Origin: Halarcobacter sp.
GTDB lineage: Bacteria; Campylobacterota; Campylobacteria; Campylobacterales; Arcobacteraceae
Direction of reading: 5' to 3'
Assembly (NCBI RefSeq): GCF_963675975.1
Contig: NZ_OY780939.1
Coordinates: 2,046,001 to 2,110,000, forward strand
Length of the DNA: 64,000 nt
The translations under genes were made by a program, and so were the position numbers. Shown piece by piece: positions 9,413-17,975 of the stretch (within the stretch, counting starts at the first letter, position 1; each line of letters begins with the position of its first letter). Under the pieces are notes generated by a model, which worked only from the letters and a program-made list of their open reading frames with translations, was not told the origin of the DNA and searched no databases.

Positions 9413-10552
9413 ATGAGACGTATAAAAATATTAAAAATATATTTTATTTTTCTATTATTCATACTATTTTTAGTTTTTTCAAATCTAAATTTAATTACAA
9501 CATTCTTTATGGCAACATTAACTTTTAATATTGCTATTTTAACAATATTTTCTATTGGGCTTTTGATTTTATATCAAGCAGCAATAAAACTTACAATGCT
9601 TTCTGGTACATTTGGTATCTTAGCTTATAAAAAAGGAAAAGCTTTAGAGTTTTACTTACAAGGTATAACTGGAATTTTCCCTGCAACCATTGCTCATATG
9701 TTTAATAAAAGAGCAAAAAAAGGTGTTCTTTATTTTACTCAAGGTGAAGCAAAAAATGTTAGTGAATGGTTAAATGAACAGTTTTTTAATCAAAAAGGTT
9801 ATACAAACTTTTTCGTTGGTACTTCACTTATGTTGGGTCTTTTTGGTACTTTTACAGGTTTATTAGTTGCAATTGATGAGATGGGAGCAATTATTTTATC
9901 TTTTGGTGGAGATGATATTGATATTGGTGAAATTATGACTAACTTCTCTGGACCATTGGGTGGTATGTCTGTAGGTTTTGCTTCTTCACTATTTGGTGTT
10001 GCATCAGCTGTTATTCTAAATGTTATGCAATATATCTTAACAAGAAATCAAGCAGGATTTTTACAAGATGTTGAGGATTGGATGAAGGGTAAAATTATCG
10101 ATTCTCAAAGTTCAGATACTATGGAAGAGGCGAGAGAACAACTTGGTATTTTAGCAGCAGCTCCTCAAGGTGGAGGAGGAAATATGCAAGGTTTCTTAGA
10201 TGTATTTATTGATACAATGGGTGATTTTACTGATAAACTTGAACACTCAAATAGATCTTCTGAGCAGATTTATAAACTAATTACTGATAATCTTTCTAAT
10301 ACTAATCAAGTAAATGAAAAAGAAGCTGTATTATTGGAAAATATTGTTTCAACTTTAAGAGAATCAAATGTTAATCAGTTTTCAAACGCTTCTATGATGC
10401 AAGAATCTTTAGAGGAGATTTCAAATGTTATTTTATCAGAGCATAGAAGTATTAAAAAAAGTTTAGCCTTACAAGAAGAAAACAATAAATTATTATTGGA
10501 ATTAGTTTCTACTTTAAGTAATAAATTAGACAAATTAGAATCAAGAAGATAA
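9413..10552 (+). CDS. MotA/TolQ/ExbB-family proton channel subunit with helical tail
   Basis: A 379-residue inner-membrane protein. Two N-terminal helices, then a cytoplasmic segment, then the family's two core helices: GLFGTFTGLLVAI (about residues 143-155) and GGMSVGFASSLFGVASAVILN (about 183-203). These match the GLLGT and ALxTTxxGL regions of MotA/ExbB/TolQ. A tail of about 160 residues is predicted mostly helical. The MotB-like partner begins 12 bp downstream and type I secretion genes lie on both sides. By analogy with SiiB of the Salmonella SPI-4 secretion system, it probably supplies proton-driven force to the export channel; that role is inferred. Confidence 0.75.
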   Translation: MRRIKILKIYFIFLLFILFLVFSNLNLITTFFMATLTFNIAILTIFSIGLLILYQAAIKLTMLSGTFGILAYKKGKALEFYLQGITGIFPATIAHMFNKRAKKGVLYFTQGEAKNVSEWLNEQFFNQKGYTNFFVGTSLMLGLFGTFTGLLVAIDEMGAIILSFGGDDIDIGEIMTNFSGPLGGMSVGFASSLFGVASAVILNVMQYILTRNQAGFLQDVEDWMKGKIIDSQSSDTMEEAREQLGILAAAPQGGGGNMQGFLDVFIDTMGDFTDKLEHSNRSSEQIYKLITDNLSNTNQVNEKEAVLLENIVSTLRESNVNQFSNASMMQESLEEISNVILSEHRSIKKSLALQEENNKLLLELVSTLSNKLDKLESRR

Positions 10553-10564
10553 GTAGGTTAATAT

Positions 10565-11320
10565 ATGGCAAATAGATGTGAAGATGAATTTAATCCTTGG
10601 CCATCGTTCGTGGATATTTTTTCATCAGTTATCTTAGTAATGTTGTTATTCTTACTAGTTGTATTGGTTAATCTTGGTTATTATGCGCAATTTAAATATA
10701 AAGTATCATATACAGGTTCAATTGCTACTGATGATTTGATTGTAAATGATAATCCTAGTGAAGGAACAACTAAAATGTATCAAGAACAAGTTCCTACACA
10801 AGCACAGGTACAAACACAAAATCAGTCTCAATCTATTGCTCAAATGCAAAATGAAATTATCAGACTTCGAAAAACTATTGAAGAACGAACTGTAAAAGCA
10901 AAAGAGAAAGAAGAATCAGAAATTGAAGCTGGTGGTATTGATGTTAAAGATAGAAAAGATGATGATAATGATACACAACAACAAATTTTAAATGTGGATG
11001 ACTATTTTATTATTACCTTTAAAGGTGATGAAATTTTCTTTGATAATGCTATTACAAAACAATTAAAAATTTTCCTAGCCGAAGTAAAAGAAAAATATGG
11101 AAAACATCAGGTTTTAATAAATGCTGCAGATGTTCAAGGAAGAGCAAGTGCAACAATTTCAAAACAAATTTCACTTGCAAGATCTATTGGAGCTAGGAAT
11201 CTTATTAGAAAACTTGGATATGAAAAAAAAGATGTAAGAATTGACTTATTATCTAGCACAGAGGTTAAAGAAAATATAAATAAACAAAATGGATATTTGG
11301 TAATTAGGATAAAAAAATAG
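10565..11320 (+). CDS. MotB/SiiA-like protein with OmpA-like C-terminus
   Basis: A 251-residue protein. The single membrane helix follows WPSFVDIFSSVILVMLLFLL, with Asp17 at the membrane entrance where MotB, ExbD and TolR carry the proton-binding Asp. A Gln-rich and charged linker (about 70-140) leads to an OmpA-like periplasmic domain (about 145-251) with a recognisable SKQISLARSIGARNLIRKL helix, the peptidoglycan-contacting part of that fold. It directly follows the MotA/ExbB-like gene and overlaps the TolC start by one base. The pair forms a candidate energised stator for adhesin export, comparable to SiiA/SiiB. Confidence 0.72.
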   Translation: MANRCEDEFNPWPSFVDIFSSVILVMLLFLLVVLVNLGYYAQFKYKVSYTGSIATDDLIVNDNPSEGTTKMYQEQVPTQAQVQTQNQSQSIAQMQNEIIRLRKTIEERTVKAKEKEESEIEAGGIDVKDRKDDDNDTQQQILNVDDYFIITFKGDEIFFDNAITKQLKIFLAEVKEKYGKHQVLINAADVQGRASATISKQISLARSIGARNLIRKLGYEKKDVRIDLLSSTEVKENINKQNGYLVIRIKK

Positions 11321-14300
11321 TGAATATGAGTATTTTAAGATATGTATTATTAATCTTTTTAATTGTTCCTTCATCATATGCCTTAGATGATTCTAATGAT
11401 TTAAATCTAATAAGAGCTACAAAACTAAAACAAGTTGAAGGGAAAAAAGAACTTCTTAATGCAGTAAAAAAAGAGTATATTGCAGAAGTTCCTGGAACTT
11501 CAAAACTTAAAACTTTTAATTCTGATAATAATTTAGATACAAAACTTTATCATAAAGTAAAGCTTATTGATGTTGTTTTAGAAACTTTATCTAGAAGTGA
11601 TATTTTAAAATCTTCAAGAGAAAGTGTTATTCAAAATGAATTAAAAGTAAAAAATGCAATAGCAGACTATTATCCTACATTAAATTTCAATTATGAATAT
11701 GGAAGAACAAGAACAAAACCTGGGGAGAATGAAGGAGATAAATATAAATTTTATACAGATAACAATTTTGAATTTATATTAAGACAAAATTTGTATTCGG
11801 GAAATTCAACTTATAATAATATAAAAAGTGTATCTAAAAAACTCGAAGTTGCAAGAAATCAATATAGAATAAAGTTAGATGAAGAGATAAAAAAAGCAAT
11901 TAAAGCATATTTTGATGTAGTGTTTACTAATCGTTCAGTTATGGTAAACGAACGAAATATGAAAAAGCTAAATAAAATTTTAGAGATTGTAACTGCAAAA
12001 TATGAAAGTGGTGCAGCATCAATTGGTGATTTAACATCAATAAAAGCCAATGTTGCAAATGCTTTGACAAAATTAGTAAAAGTTAAATCTAAATTTGTTG
12101 AAGCTCTTAGATATTATGAATATATAGTAGGTACGCAGTTCCAAAAAACAATTCCATACGAAAAAAATTTTAATATTGATATAACTGATTTTGATTTACT
12201 TTATCAAAGAGCTCTTAAAAAGAATAGGAATCTTATAAATTATTATAAAAGTATTGAAGCTGAAAAGTTCAATCAAAAAAATAAAAGATCAGCTTTTGAA
12301 CCAAAAATAGATTTTGAATTAGCTTACGGAAAAACATTTGACGGTGAAGATATTGAAGAGGATGAAACAGATATAAGTGGAAAAGTTAAATTTACATATA
12401 ATCTATTTAATGGTGGAAGAGATAAAAATAAAGTATTAGAAGTAAACAGTAAAATAAGAGATTTATCTTATAAACTTGAGGAAGAAAAAAAGAAAGTTAA
12501 GTGGAATTTATCAAAAATTCATACATCAGTAAAAACTGTAAGAGATGCATTAGAAAGTACAATAGAAGAGATTAAAGCTTCAAGAAAAATGGTTACAGCT
12601 TATTGGGAAGCTTTTAAATTAGGTGAACAAGATTTAAATACTTTACTTCAAGGACAAAGACAATTAAATTCAGCAGAAACAGAATTAGTTAATTTTGAGA
12701 AAAATCAACTTGTAGATTTTTTCAATATACTTGAGTTAACAGGAGAATTATCATCTTTCTTTGATGTTAACCCAGATAGTTCAAAATTTATTGATTTTTC
12801 AAAAAGTGATTATAAAAAAACAGTAATTGCAAAAGATGGACAAAATCTTATATTAGTTGAAAAAGAACCTAAAGAAGTTATTGAAGAGAAAAAAGAAGAA
12901 AAGCCAGTAGTTGAGATTAAGACCCCTGAATTATCTTTAAAAGAAAAAATAGATAATTATCTAAAACAGTTTATTAATTTTGATGATGAAAGTTTTATGA
13001 TAGTAATAAGTGATTTTGATTCTATCTATGATGCTTTTAATTTTATGATTGAAAATGATTTAGATGATAATTCATTTGCATATGATGTTGTTGAAAAATA
13101 TAATATTAAAACAAAAATCGCACATAACAATTTTCAAACAAAAGAAAAAGCAGAAGAGTATATAAAACAATTAAAAGAAAAAAATTCAGATAAAAAATAT
13201 GAAATAAAAAATGTTTCAGAGATAAAAAAACTATATAATGAATATATAGAAGGCTTAGAAGTAAAAGTTCCAGAACAAGAAACTAAGATAAAAGTAGTAG
13301 AAAAATTAATTAAACCACCAGAAAAAAAAGTATTTAAAACAAATCCTGAGTTTAAAGAAAAGTTTTTAAATGCTAATAATTCATTTTATACAATTAATGT
13401 TTCATCTTTTACAGATTTGGATGCTCTAGAAGAGTTTATAAATAAAAATAAAATTTATGATGAATCTTTTTTCTTTAAATATGGTAACAGTGGAGAGTTA
13501 TTAAAACTAGTTACAGGAATATATGAAGATTATACAAATATAGAAGAGATAATAAATAAATTAATTTTAGAAAATGAAAATGTTTTCCCTATAGTAGAAA
13601 AAATATCTTCTGTAAAAACACAATATAATGATAATTTAATATTTAATGAAAATAAATTATATAAAAGTAACTTATCAGAAAAGCTAAATAAAAAAGAGGA
13701 AGCAGATCAATTAGCAAAAATTGAAGCAAAAAGATTAGCAAAAATCGAAGCAGAGAAGAAAGTAAAAGAAGAAGCTGAAAGATTAGCGAAAATTGAAGCA
13801 GAGAAAAAAGCTAAAGAAGAAGCTGCAAGACAAGCAAAAATCGAAGCAGACAAAAAAGCAAAAGAGGAAGCTGCAAGACAAGCAAAAATCGAAGCAGAGA
13901 AAAAAGCAAAAGAAGAAGCTGAAAGATTAGCAAAAATCGAAGCAGAGAAGAAAGTAAAAGAAGAAGCTGAGAGATTAGCAAAAATCGAAGCAGAGAAGAA
14001 AGTAAAAGAAGAAGCTGAGAGATTAGCGAAAATAGAAGCGGACAAAAAAGCAAAAGAAGAAGCTGAAATATTAGCGAAAATAGAAGCAGAACAAAAAGCT
14101 AAAGAAGAAGCTGATAGATTAGTAAAAATCGAAGCAGAGAAGAAAGCAAAAGAGGAAGCCGAAAGATTAGCGAAAATAGAAGTAGAGAAAAAAGCAAAAG
14201 AGGAAGCTGAAAGATTAGCAAAAATCGAAGCAGAGAAGAAAGCAAAAGAGGAAGCTGAAAGATTAGCAAAAATAGAAGCGGACAAAAAAGCGAAAGAAAA

Positions 14301-15006
14301 AGCTGAGAGATTAGCGAAAATCGAAGCAGAAAAGAAAGCAAAAGAAGAAGCTGTAAGACAAGCAAAAATCGAAGCAGAGAAAAAAGCAAAAGAAGAAGCT
14401 GCAAGGCAAGCAAAAATCGAAGCAGAACAAAAAGCGAAAGAAGAAGCTGAAAGACAAGCAAAACTTGAAGCAGAAAAGAAAGCAAAAGAAGAAGCTGAAA
14501 GATTAGCAAAAATAGAAGCAGAGAAGAAAGCAAAAGAGGAAGCTGCAAGACAAGCAAAAATTGAGGCAGAGCAGAAAGCTAAAGAGGAAGCTGAAAGATT
14601 AGAAAAAATAGAAGCAGACAAAAAAGCAAAAGAGGAAGCTGAAAAAAATCCTAAATATACGCGTCCTCAAACTACTTCTATAGAAGAGGTAGATTTTGGT
14701 ACTAAAGTAAAAGAGGAATTTATACCTTATAAAAAAAGATTAGAAAACTTTAGAGATGAATTCAAAACAGTACCAAAAGATAAATTCACTTTAGAAATTG
14801 CAACATTAAAGCCTAGTGAAGTAGATTGGTTTGTAAGTGCAAGGGCAGTTGGTCCATATTATGTAGTAAGAGATGCATCAAATAAAGTTAAACTTTATTA
14901 TGGTATTTATGAAACTAAAGAGGAAGCAAAAAAAGCAACTGAGACTTTACACCCAGTGATATATGAATCAAATCCTCCTATTAAACAAATAGGAAGTGTT
15001 AGATGA
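11320..15006 (+). CDS. TolC-family outer-membrane channel with long helical and SPOR-like C-terminal extension
   Basis: A 1228-residue protein, far longer than usual TolC (about 450-490). Residues 1-22 are a signal peptide. About 80-490 is the TolC channel, with helical repeats and the LRQNLYSG and FTYNLFNGG strands. The extension holds two SPOR-like modules (about 545-640 and 685-770), a Lys/Glu/Ala helix of about 316 residues made of 16-residue repeats (about 793-1108), and a final SPOR-like domain (about 1145-1225). GTG at 11320 is preferred over ATG at 11326 because AGGA at 11306 is spaced 10 bases from it. Position and the pump genes make it the LapE-like exit duct. Confidence 0.85.
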   Translation: MNMSILRYVLLIFLIVPSSYALDDSNDLNLIRATKLKQVEGKKELLNAVKKEYIAEVPGTSKLKTFNSDNNLDTKLYHKVKLIDVVLETLSRSDILKSSRESVIQNELKVKNAIADYYPTLNFNYEYGRTRTKPGENEGDKYKFYTDNNFEFILRQNLYSGNSTYNNIKSVSKKLEVARNQYRIKLDEEIKKAIKAYFDVVFTNRSVMVNERNMKKLNKILEIVTAKYESGAASIGDLTSIKANVANALTKLVKVKSKFVEALRYYEYIVGTQFQKTIPYEKNFNIDITDFDLLYQRALKKNRNLINYYKSIEAEKFNQKNKRSAFEPKIDFELAYGKTFDGEDIEEDETDISGKVKFTYNLFNGGRDKNKVLEVNSKIRDLSYKLEEEKKKVKWNLSKIHTSVKTVRDALESTIEEIKASRKMVTAYWEAFKLGEQDLNTLLQGQRQLNSAETELVNFEKNQLVDFFNILELTGELSSFFDVNPDSSKFIDFSKSDYKKTVIAKDGQNLILVEKEPKEVIEEKKEEKPVVEIKTPELSLKEKIDNYLKQFINFDDESFMIVISDFDSIYDAFNFMIENDLDDNSFAYDVVEKYNIKTKIAHNNFQTKEKAEEYIKQLKEKNSDKKYEIKNVSEIKKLYNEYIEGLEVKVPEQETKIKVVEKLIKPPEKKVFKTNPEFKEKFLNANNSFYTINVSSFTDLDALEEFINKNKIYDESFFFKYGNSGELLKLVTGIYEDYTNIEEIINKLILENENVFPIVEKISSVKTQYNDNLIFNENKLYKSNLSEKLNKKEEADQLAKIEAKRLAKIEAEKKVKEEAERLAKIEAEKKAKEEAARQAKIEADKKAKEEAARQAKIEAEKKAKEEAERLAKIEAEKKVKEEAERLAKIEAEKKVKEEAERLAKIEADKKAKEEAEILAKIEAEQKAKEEADRLVKIEAEKKAKEEAERLAKIEVEKKAKEEAERLAKIEAEKKAKEEAERLAKIEADKKAKEKAERLAKIEAEKKAKEEAVRQAKIEAEKKAKEEAARQAKIEAEQKAKEEAERQAKLEAEKKAKEEAERLAKIEAEKKAKEEAARQAKIEAEQKAKEEAERLEKIEADKKAKEEAEKNPKYTRPQTTSIEEVDFGTKVKEEFIPYKKRLENFRDEFKTVPKDKFTLEIATLKPSEVDWFVSARAVGPYYVVRDASNKVKLYYGIYETKEEAKKATETLHPVIYESNPPIKQIGSVR
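13696..14643 (+). repeat. 48-bp tandem repeat array coding a 16-residue Lys/Glu helix
   Basis: Units encode EEAERLAKIEAEKKAK with variation mainly at positions 5-6 (R or ARQ) and 12-15. After one irregular 24-residue first unit there are 18 exact-length 48-bp units from 13768 to 14631, then a partial one. Length is perfectly kept while sequence drifts, with no stop codon or frame slip. The pattern predicts a single long charged alpha-helix rather than a coiled coil. Long antisense frames over this array are by-products of its composition. Confidence 0.95.
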
Positions 15007-17189
15007 TAAAAAAAATCAATAATAAATTCAAGCATAATAATACTTCATATTCTAATATTATGTTAGGAGTGTTTGCTTTACTTTTTATCTTCTCTTCTTA
15101 TTTGTACTTTCAACATTATAAGAAAATAATACTAAGTAAAAAAATTGATATGTATAAAATAAATGTTCAGTATTTAAATTCAAAATTAAATAATGATATT
15201 TTATTATATAACAAAGAAAATTTAAAAGAAAATATTGAAAAGGTATTTAGTTCTTCTCTTTTTTCACTTATTAAAATAGATACAAAAAGATATATTTTTG
15301 ATAAAAATAGTCTTATTGATAATTCTGAAGGCTTCAATGACAAATCATGGAGTTTAGGTGAGGTTATAGTTGATGTTAGATTTGGTCTTATAACTAAACT
15401 TCCAAATAGCTCTTTTTATGAGTTTATCTCTTCAAATAATTATGATATTTCTCAACCACTTAGAGTTCGATACCAATTATATAAAAATGGTCAAATTAAA
15501 AATGTTATAGCAAAATTAGACTTTTCTAATATCAAAGAAAAAAGATTAGTTACTGGAAATTCTGAAAGTTCATTTTTAAGAAATTTCTTAGATACTAATA
15601 CATTAAATAAAACATATCCTATAAAAAAACAAGATTATACAGTTGCTTCTATTACTTATGAAATAAATAAATATGAAATAAACAATGAAATACAAAATTT
15701 TCTTTTTACACTTATTTTATTTAATATAGTTATGTGTTTACCTATTATTTTTGTATTAGGTTTTTATCATAAATATTTATTTAAAAGATATGTTACTTTA
15801 CCGGTTAATTATCTAAATGGGTATTTGGAAAATATTTTATCCGATAGATTTTCTATTATTGATAAAACACAGTTTGAAGGTACACCTGAGATAAAAGAAT
15901 TAACTAAAAAGATATCTAAACTATCAGGAAAAGTTGCTGCTTTAAAAAATGAATTAAATGTAAACAAAGAGTCTTTAGAGTTAAAAGTTTCAAGTGATAC
16001 TTTAACTGGACTTCCAAACAAAACAATATTTGATTTTGATATAAAAAGTATGTATGTATCAGCTGTACCAGGCTATGTATTTACTTTAAAGATAGAAAAA
16101 CTTAATGAGATTAGTGAAAAATATGATTCAGGATATATTAACAGTTTTATTGAAAGCTATGTAAATATATTAAAAAATGTAATTTTCAAATACAACAAAG
16201 ATATGAAACTTTATAGATTTTATGGTTCAAAGTTTGCAGTTATTGCCAAAAATGTAGATATAGAAGCTTGTGAATCTATGTGTAATGATATTATTAAAGA
16301 ACTAAATGAAAAACTTAGTGATATTTATAATATGCCAGATGATTATATACAAATTGGTGGTACATTTTTTGATATTTATGGAACAATTGATTCTTTACTA
16401 TCAACTATGGAAAAAGCATATGAACGCTCTAAAGCTCAAGGAAAAAACTCATTTCATATAATTGCAGAAGATGAGATTGAAAGAAACTATTCTGAATTAG
16501 ACAGCAATGTTGTTGATATTATAAAAAGAGCTGAGTTTAACTTAAAATTTGTATTTGATACTTATACCTTTGAAGATAATGAAAATTTAATTATGAGTGA
16601 AGCCTCACCACAATTAATTGATTCAAATGGAAATCCTCAATCAATAGGTTCTTTTATCTCTGTTGCAGATAAACTTCATATTGCAGATAAATTTGATAAG
16701 TTGGTTATTGTTAAGACTTTTGCATATATTAGAGGTAATAATATTGACCATAAAATAGCTATAAACTTATCTATGACCTCTATAAAAAATAAAGAATTTA
16801 TGAAGTGGTTATTAGATGTATTAAAAGCGAATCAAGATATTATTGATAAAATTGTATTTAGTATCACTTCTTATACAGCATATCTAAATAAAGATGCTTT
16901 TATTGATTTTATAAAAAATATTCATGAAGTAGGTGCAAGTATTATATTAAAAAGATATAAGACAACTGATTATCCTTTAGAAGAGTTAAAAAGTCTTAAT
17001 CTTGATTATATAAGAATGAGTCATGAATATACTACTGGGTTCTCAAATGATGTAATAAAAAAACATAAAGTTAAAAATATTTTGATTTTTGCAGAACTTT
17101 ACAATATTAAAGTGGTTGCTGATACAGTTAAACTTGATGCAGATTATGATTTATTAGAGAGACTTGGCACATATGCTGCTAGTAGATAA
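15003..17189 (+). CDS. LapD-type degenerate GGDEF-EAL c-di-GMP receptor
   Basis: A 728-residue inner-membrane protein with a helix at about 18-38, a periplasmic domain of about 195 residues with the LapD-like SWSLGEVIVDVRFG pattern, a second helix near 235-258, HAMP, GGDEF and EAL domains. The GGDEF site reads YGSKFAVIA, so it cannot be an active cyclase. The EAL motif is EASP and the metal-binding DD and catalytic Lys segments are absent, so it is not a phosphodiesterase, although INLS is kept. This matches LapD, which binds c-di-GMP and sequesters LapG. ATGA overlap with the TolC gene supports one transcript. Confidence 0.82.
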   Translation: MIKKINNKFKHNNTSYSNIMLGVFALLFIFSSYLYFQHYKKIILSKKIDMYKINVQYLNSKLNNDILLYNKENLKENIEKVFSSSLFSLIKIDTKRYIFDKNSLIDNSEGFNDKSWSLGEVIVDVRFGLITKLPNSSFYEFISSNNYDISQPLRVRYQLYKNGQIKNVIAKLDFSNIKEKRLVTGNSESSFLRNFLDTNTLNKTYPIKKQDYTVASITYEINKYEINNEIQNFLFTLILFNIVMCLPIIFVLGFYHKYLFKRYVTLPVNYLNGYLENILSDRFSIIDKTQFEGTPEIKELTKKISKLSGKVAALKNELNVNKESLELKVSSDTLTGLPNKTIFDFDIKSMYVSAVPGYVFTLKIEKLNEISEKYDSGYINSFIESYVNILKNVIFKYNKDMKLYRFYGSKFAVIAKNVDIEACESMCNDIIKELNEKLSDIYNMPDDYIQIGGTFFDIYGTIDSLLSTMEKAYERSKAQGKNSFHIIAEDEIERNYSELDSNVVDIIKRAEFNLKFVFDTYTFEDNENLIMSEASPQLIDSNGNPQSIGSFISVADKLHIADKFDKLVIVKTFAYIRGNNIDHKIAINLSMTSIKNKEFMKWLLDVLKANQDIIDKIVFSITSYTAYLNKDAFIDFIKNIHEVGASIILKRYKTTDYPLEELKSLNLDYIRMSHEYTTGFSNDVIKKHKVKNILIFAELYNIKVVADTVKLDADYDLLERLGTYAASR

Positions 17190-17198
17190 GGTATATAT

Positions 17199-17975
17199 AT
17201 GATTAAATATTTTTATATTTTTATATTTTTTATTTTTATAGGTTGTAGTTCAACTACAAAAAATATGAATATCTCAGAATTGGAAAAAAATACAACAACA
17301 AAAGTTTATGAAGATATTTCAAAAGATGCAATATTTGAAGCAGCTAAAAAAGTATTTATTCTTTTAGGAGAAGATCAGTTTAGAATAGATTCTTATAGAA
17401 ATAATTTAGAAGTTCAAAAAACAAAACTAAGTCATTTCCCTTTTTATGCATATACTACAAATGATATTTGGAATATATCAATTGAAGAGAAAGATGGTAA
17501 ATCTATAGTTAAAATTAATATAAAAAGAGTTAAAGATTTTGATGAAGAAGATAGTGAATATCTATCAAAAGATTCACATAATCTTCTTTTAGAAAGAATT
17601 GATTATTTATTAGGATTAAATGATAGTTGGAATAGTTGTTTTCTCTCAATTAATGATGTTTTATGTGATAAGATTGACCTAAGTATTATAAATTCTCCAA
17701 CACAAGATGATTTAATTGAAAATATATTTATTTCTCAAAGAGAAGCGAGTAAATCTTTATCTGAAATTGAAGATGATATTTTAGCGGATGATGTAGTCTT
17801 TACTTTAGAAGATTCAAATGATGATATTCTTGAAAAACAAAATGATACATTAGAAGATACTCAAGAGAATATTGATACAGAAAATGAATTAGATAAAAGA
17901 ATTCAAGAATTAGATGATATAGTAAATGATAATATTGATAAAACATTGGATAGAATAACTACAGAAAATGAATAG
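17199..17975 (+). CDS. Lipoprotein of unknown function
   Basis: A 258-residue protein with a short hydrophobic signal and lipobox FIFIGC (Cys16). The middle (about 30-135) is an alpha/beta region of unknown family containing ISKDAIFEAAKKVF and a single FDEEDSEYL acidic patch. The final ~70 residues are highly acidic and probably disordered or helical. It sits 9 bp after the LapD-like gene and overlaps the Sel1 gene by 8 bp, so it is probably the penultimate gene of the adhesin operon. I do not recognise a function. Confidence 0.7.
   Translation: MIKYFYIFIFFIFIGCSSTTKNMNISELEKNTTTKVYEDISKDAIFEAAKKVFILLGEDQFRIDSYRNNLEVQKTKLSHFPFYAYTTNDIWNISIEEKDGKSIVKINIKRVKDFDEEDSEYLSKDSHNLLLERIDYLLGLNDSWNSCFLSINDVLCDKIDLSIINSPTQDDLIENIFISQREASKSLSEIEDDILADDVVFTLEDSNDDILEKQNDTLEDTQENIDTENELDKRIQELDDIVNDNIDKTLDRITTENE

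Noticed and set aside
9413-11320. Zorya-type anti-phage system (ZorA/ZorB)
   Set aside because: The MotA/MotB-like pair with a helical tail resembles ZorAB, but no ZorC, ZorD or ZorE gene is present and the flanking genes are all type I secretion components.
13707-14621. Long antisense open frame over the TolC repeat array, plus two more on the same strand
   Set aside because: They arise from the 48-bp repeats, which avoid stops in several frames; the translations are low-complexity Ser/Ala/Phe or Leu strings without a ribosome-binding site.
13696-14643. CRISPR-like repeat array
   Set aside because: Repeats are contiguous, have no unique spacers and are in-frame coding sequence. No cas genes are in the window.
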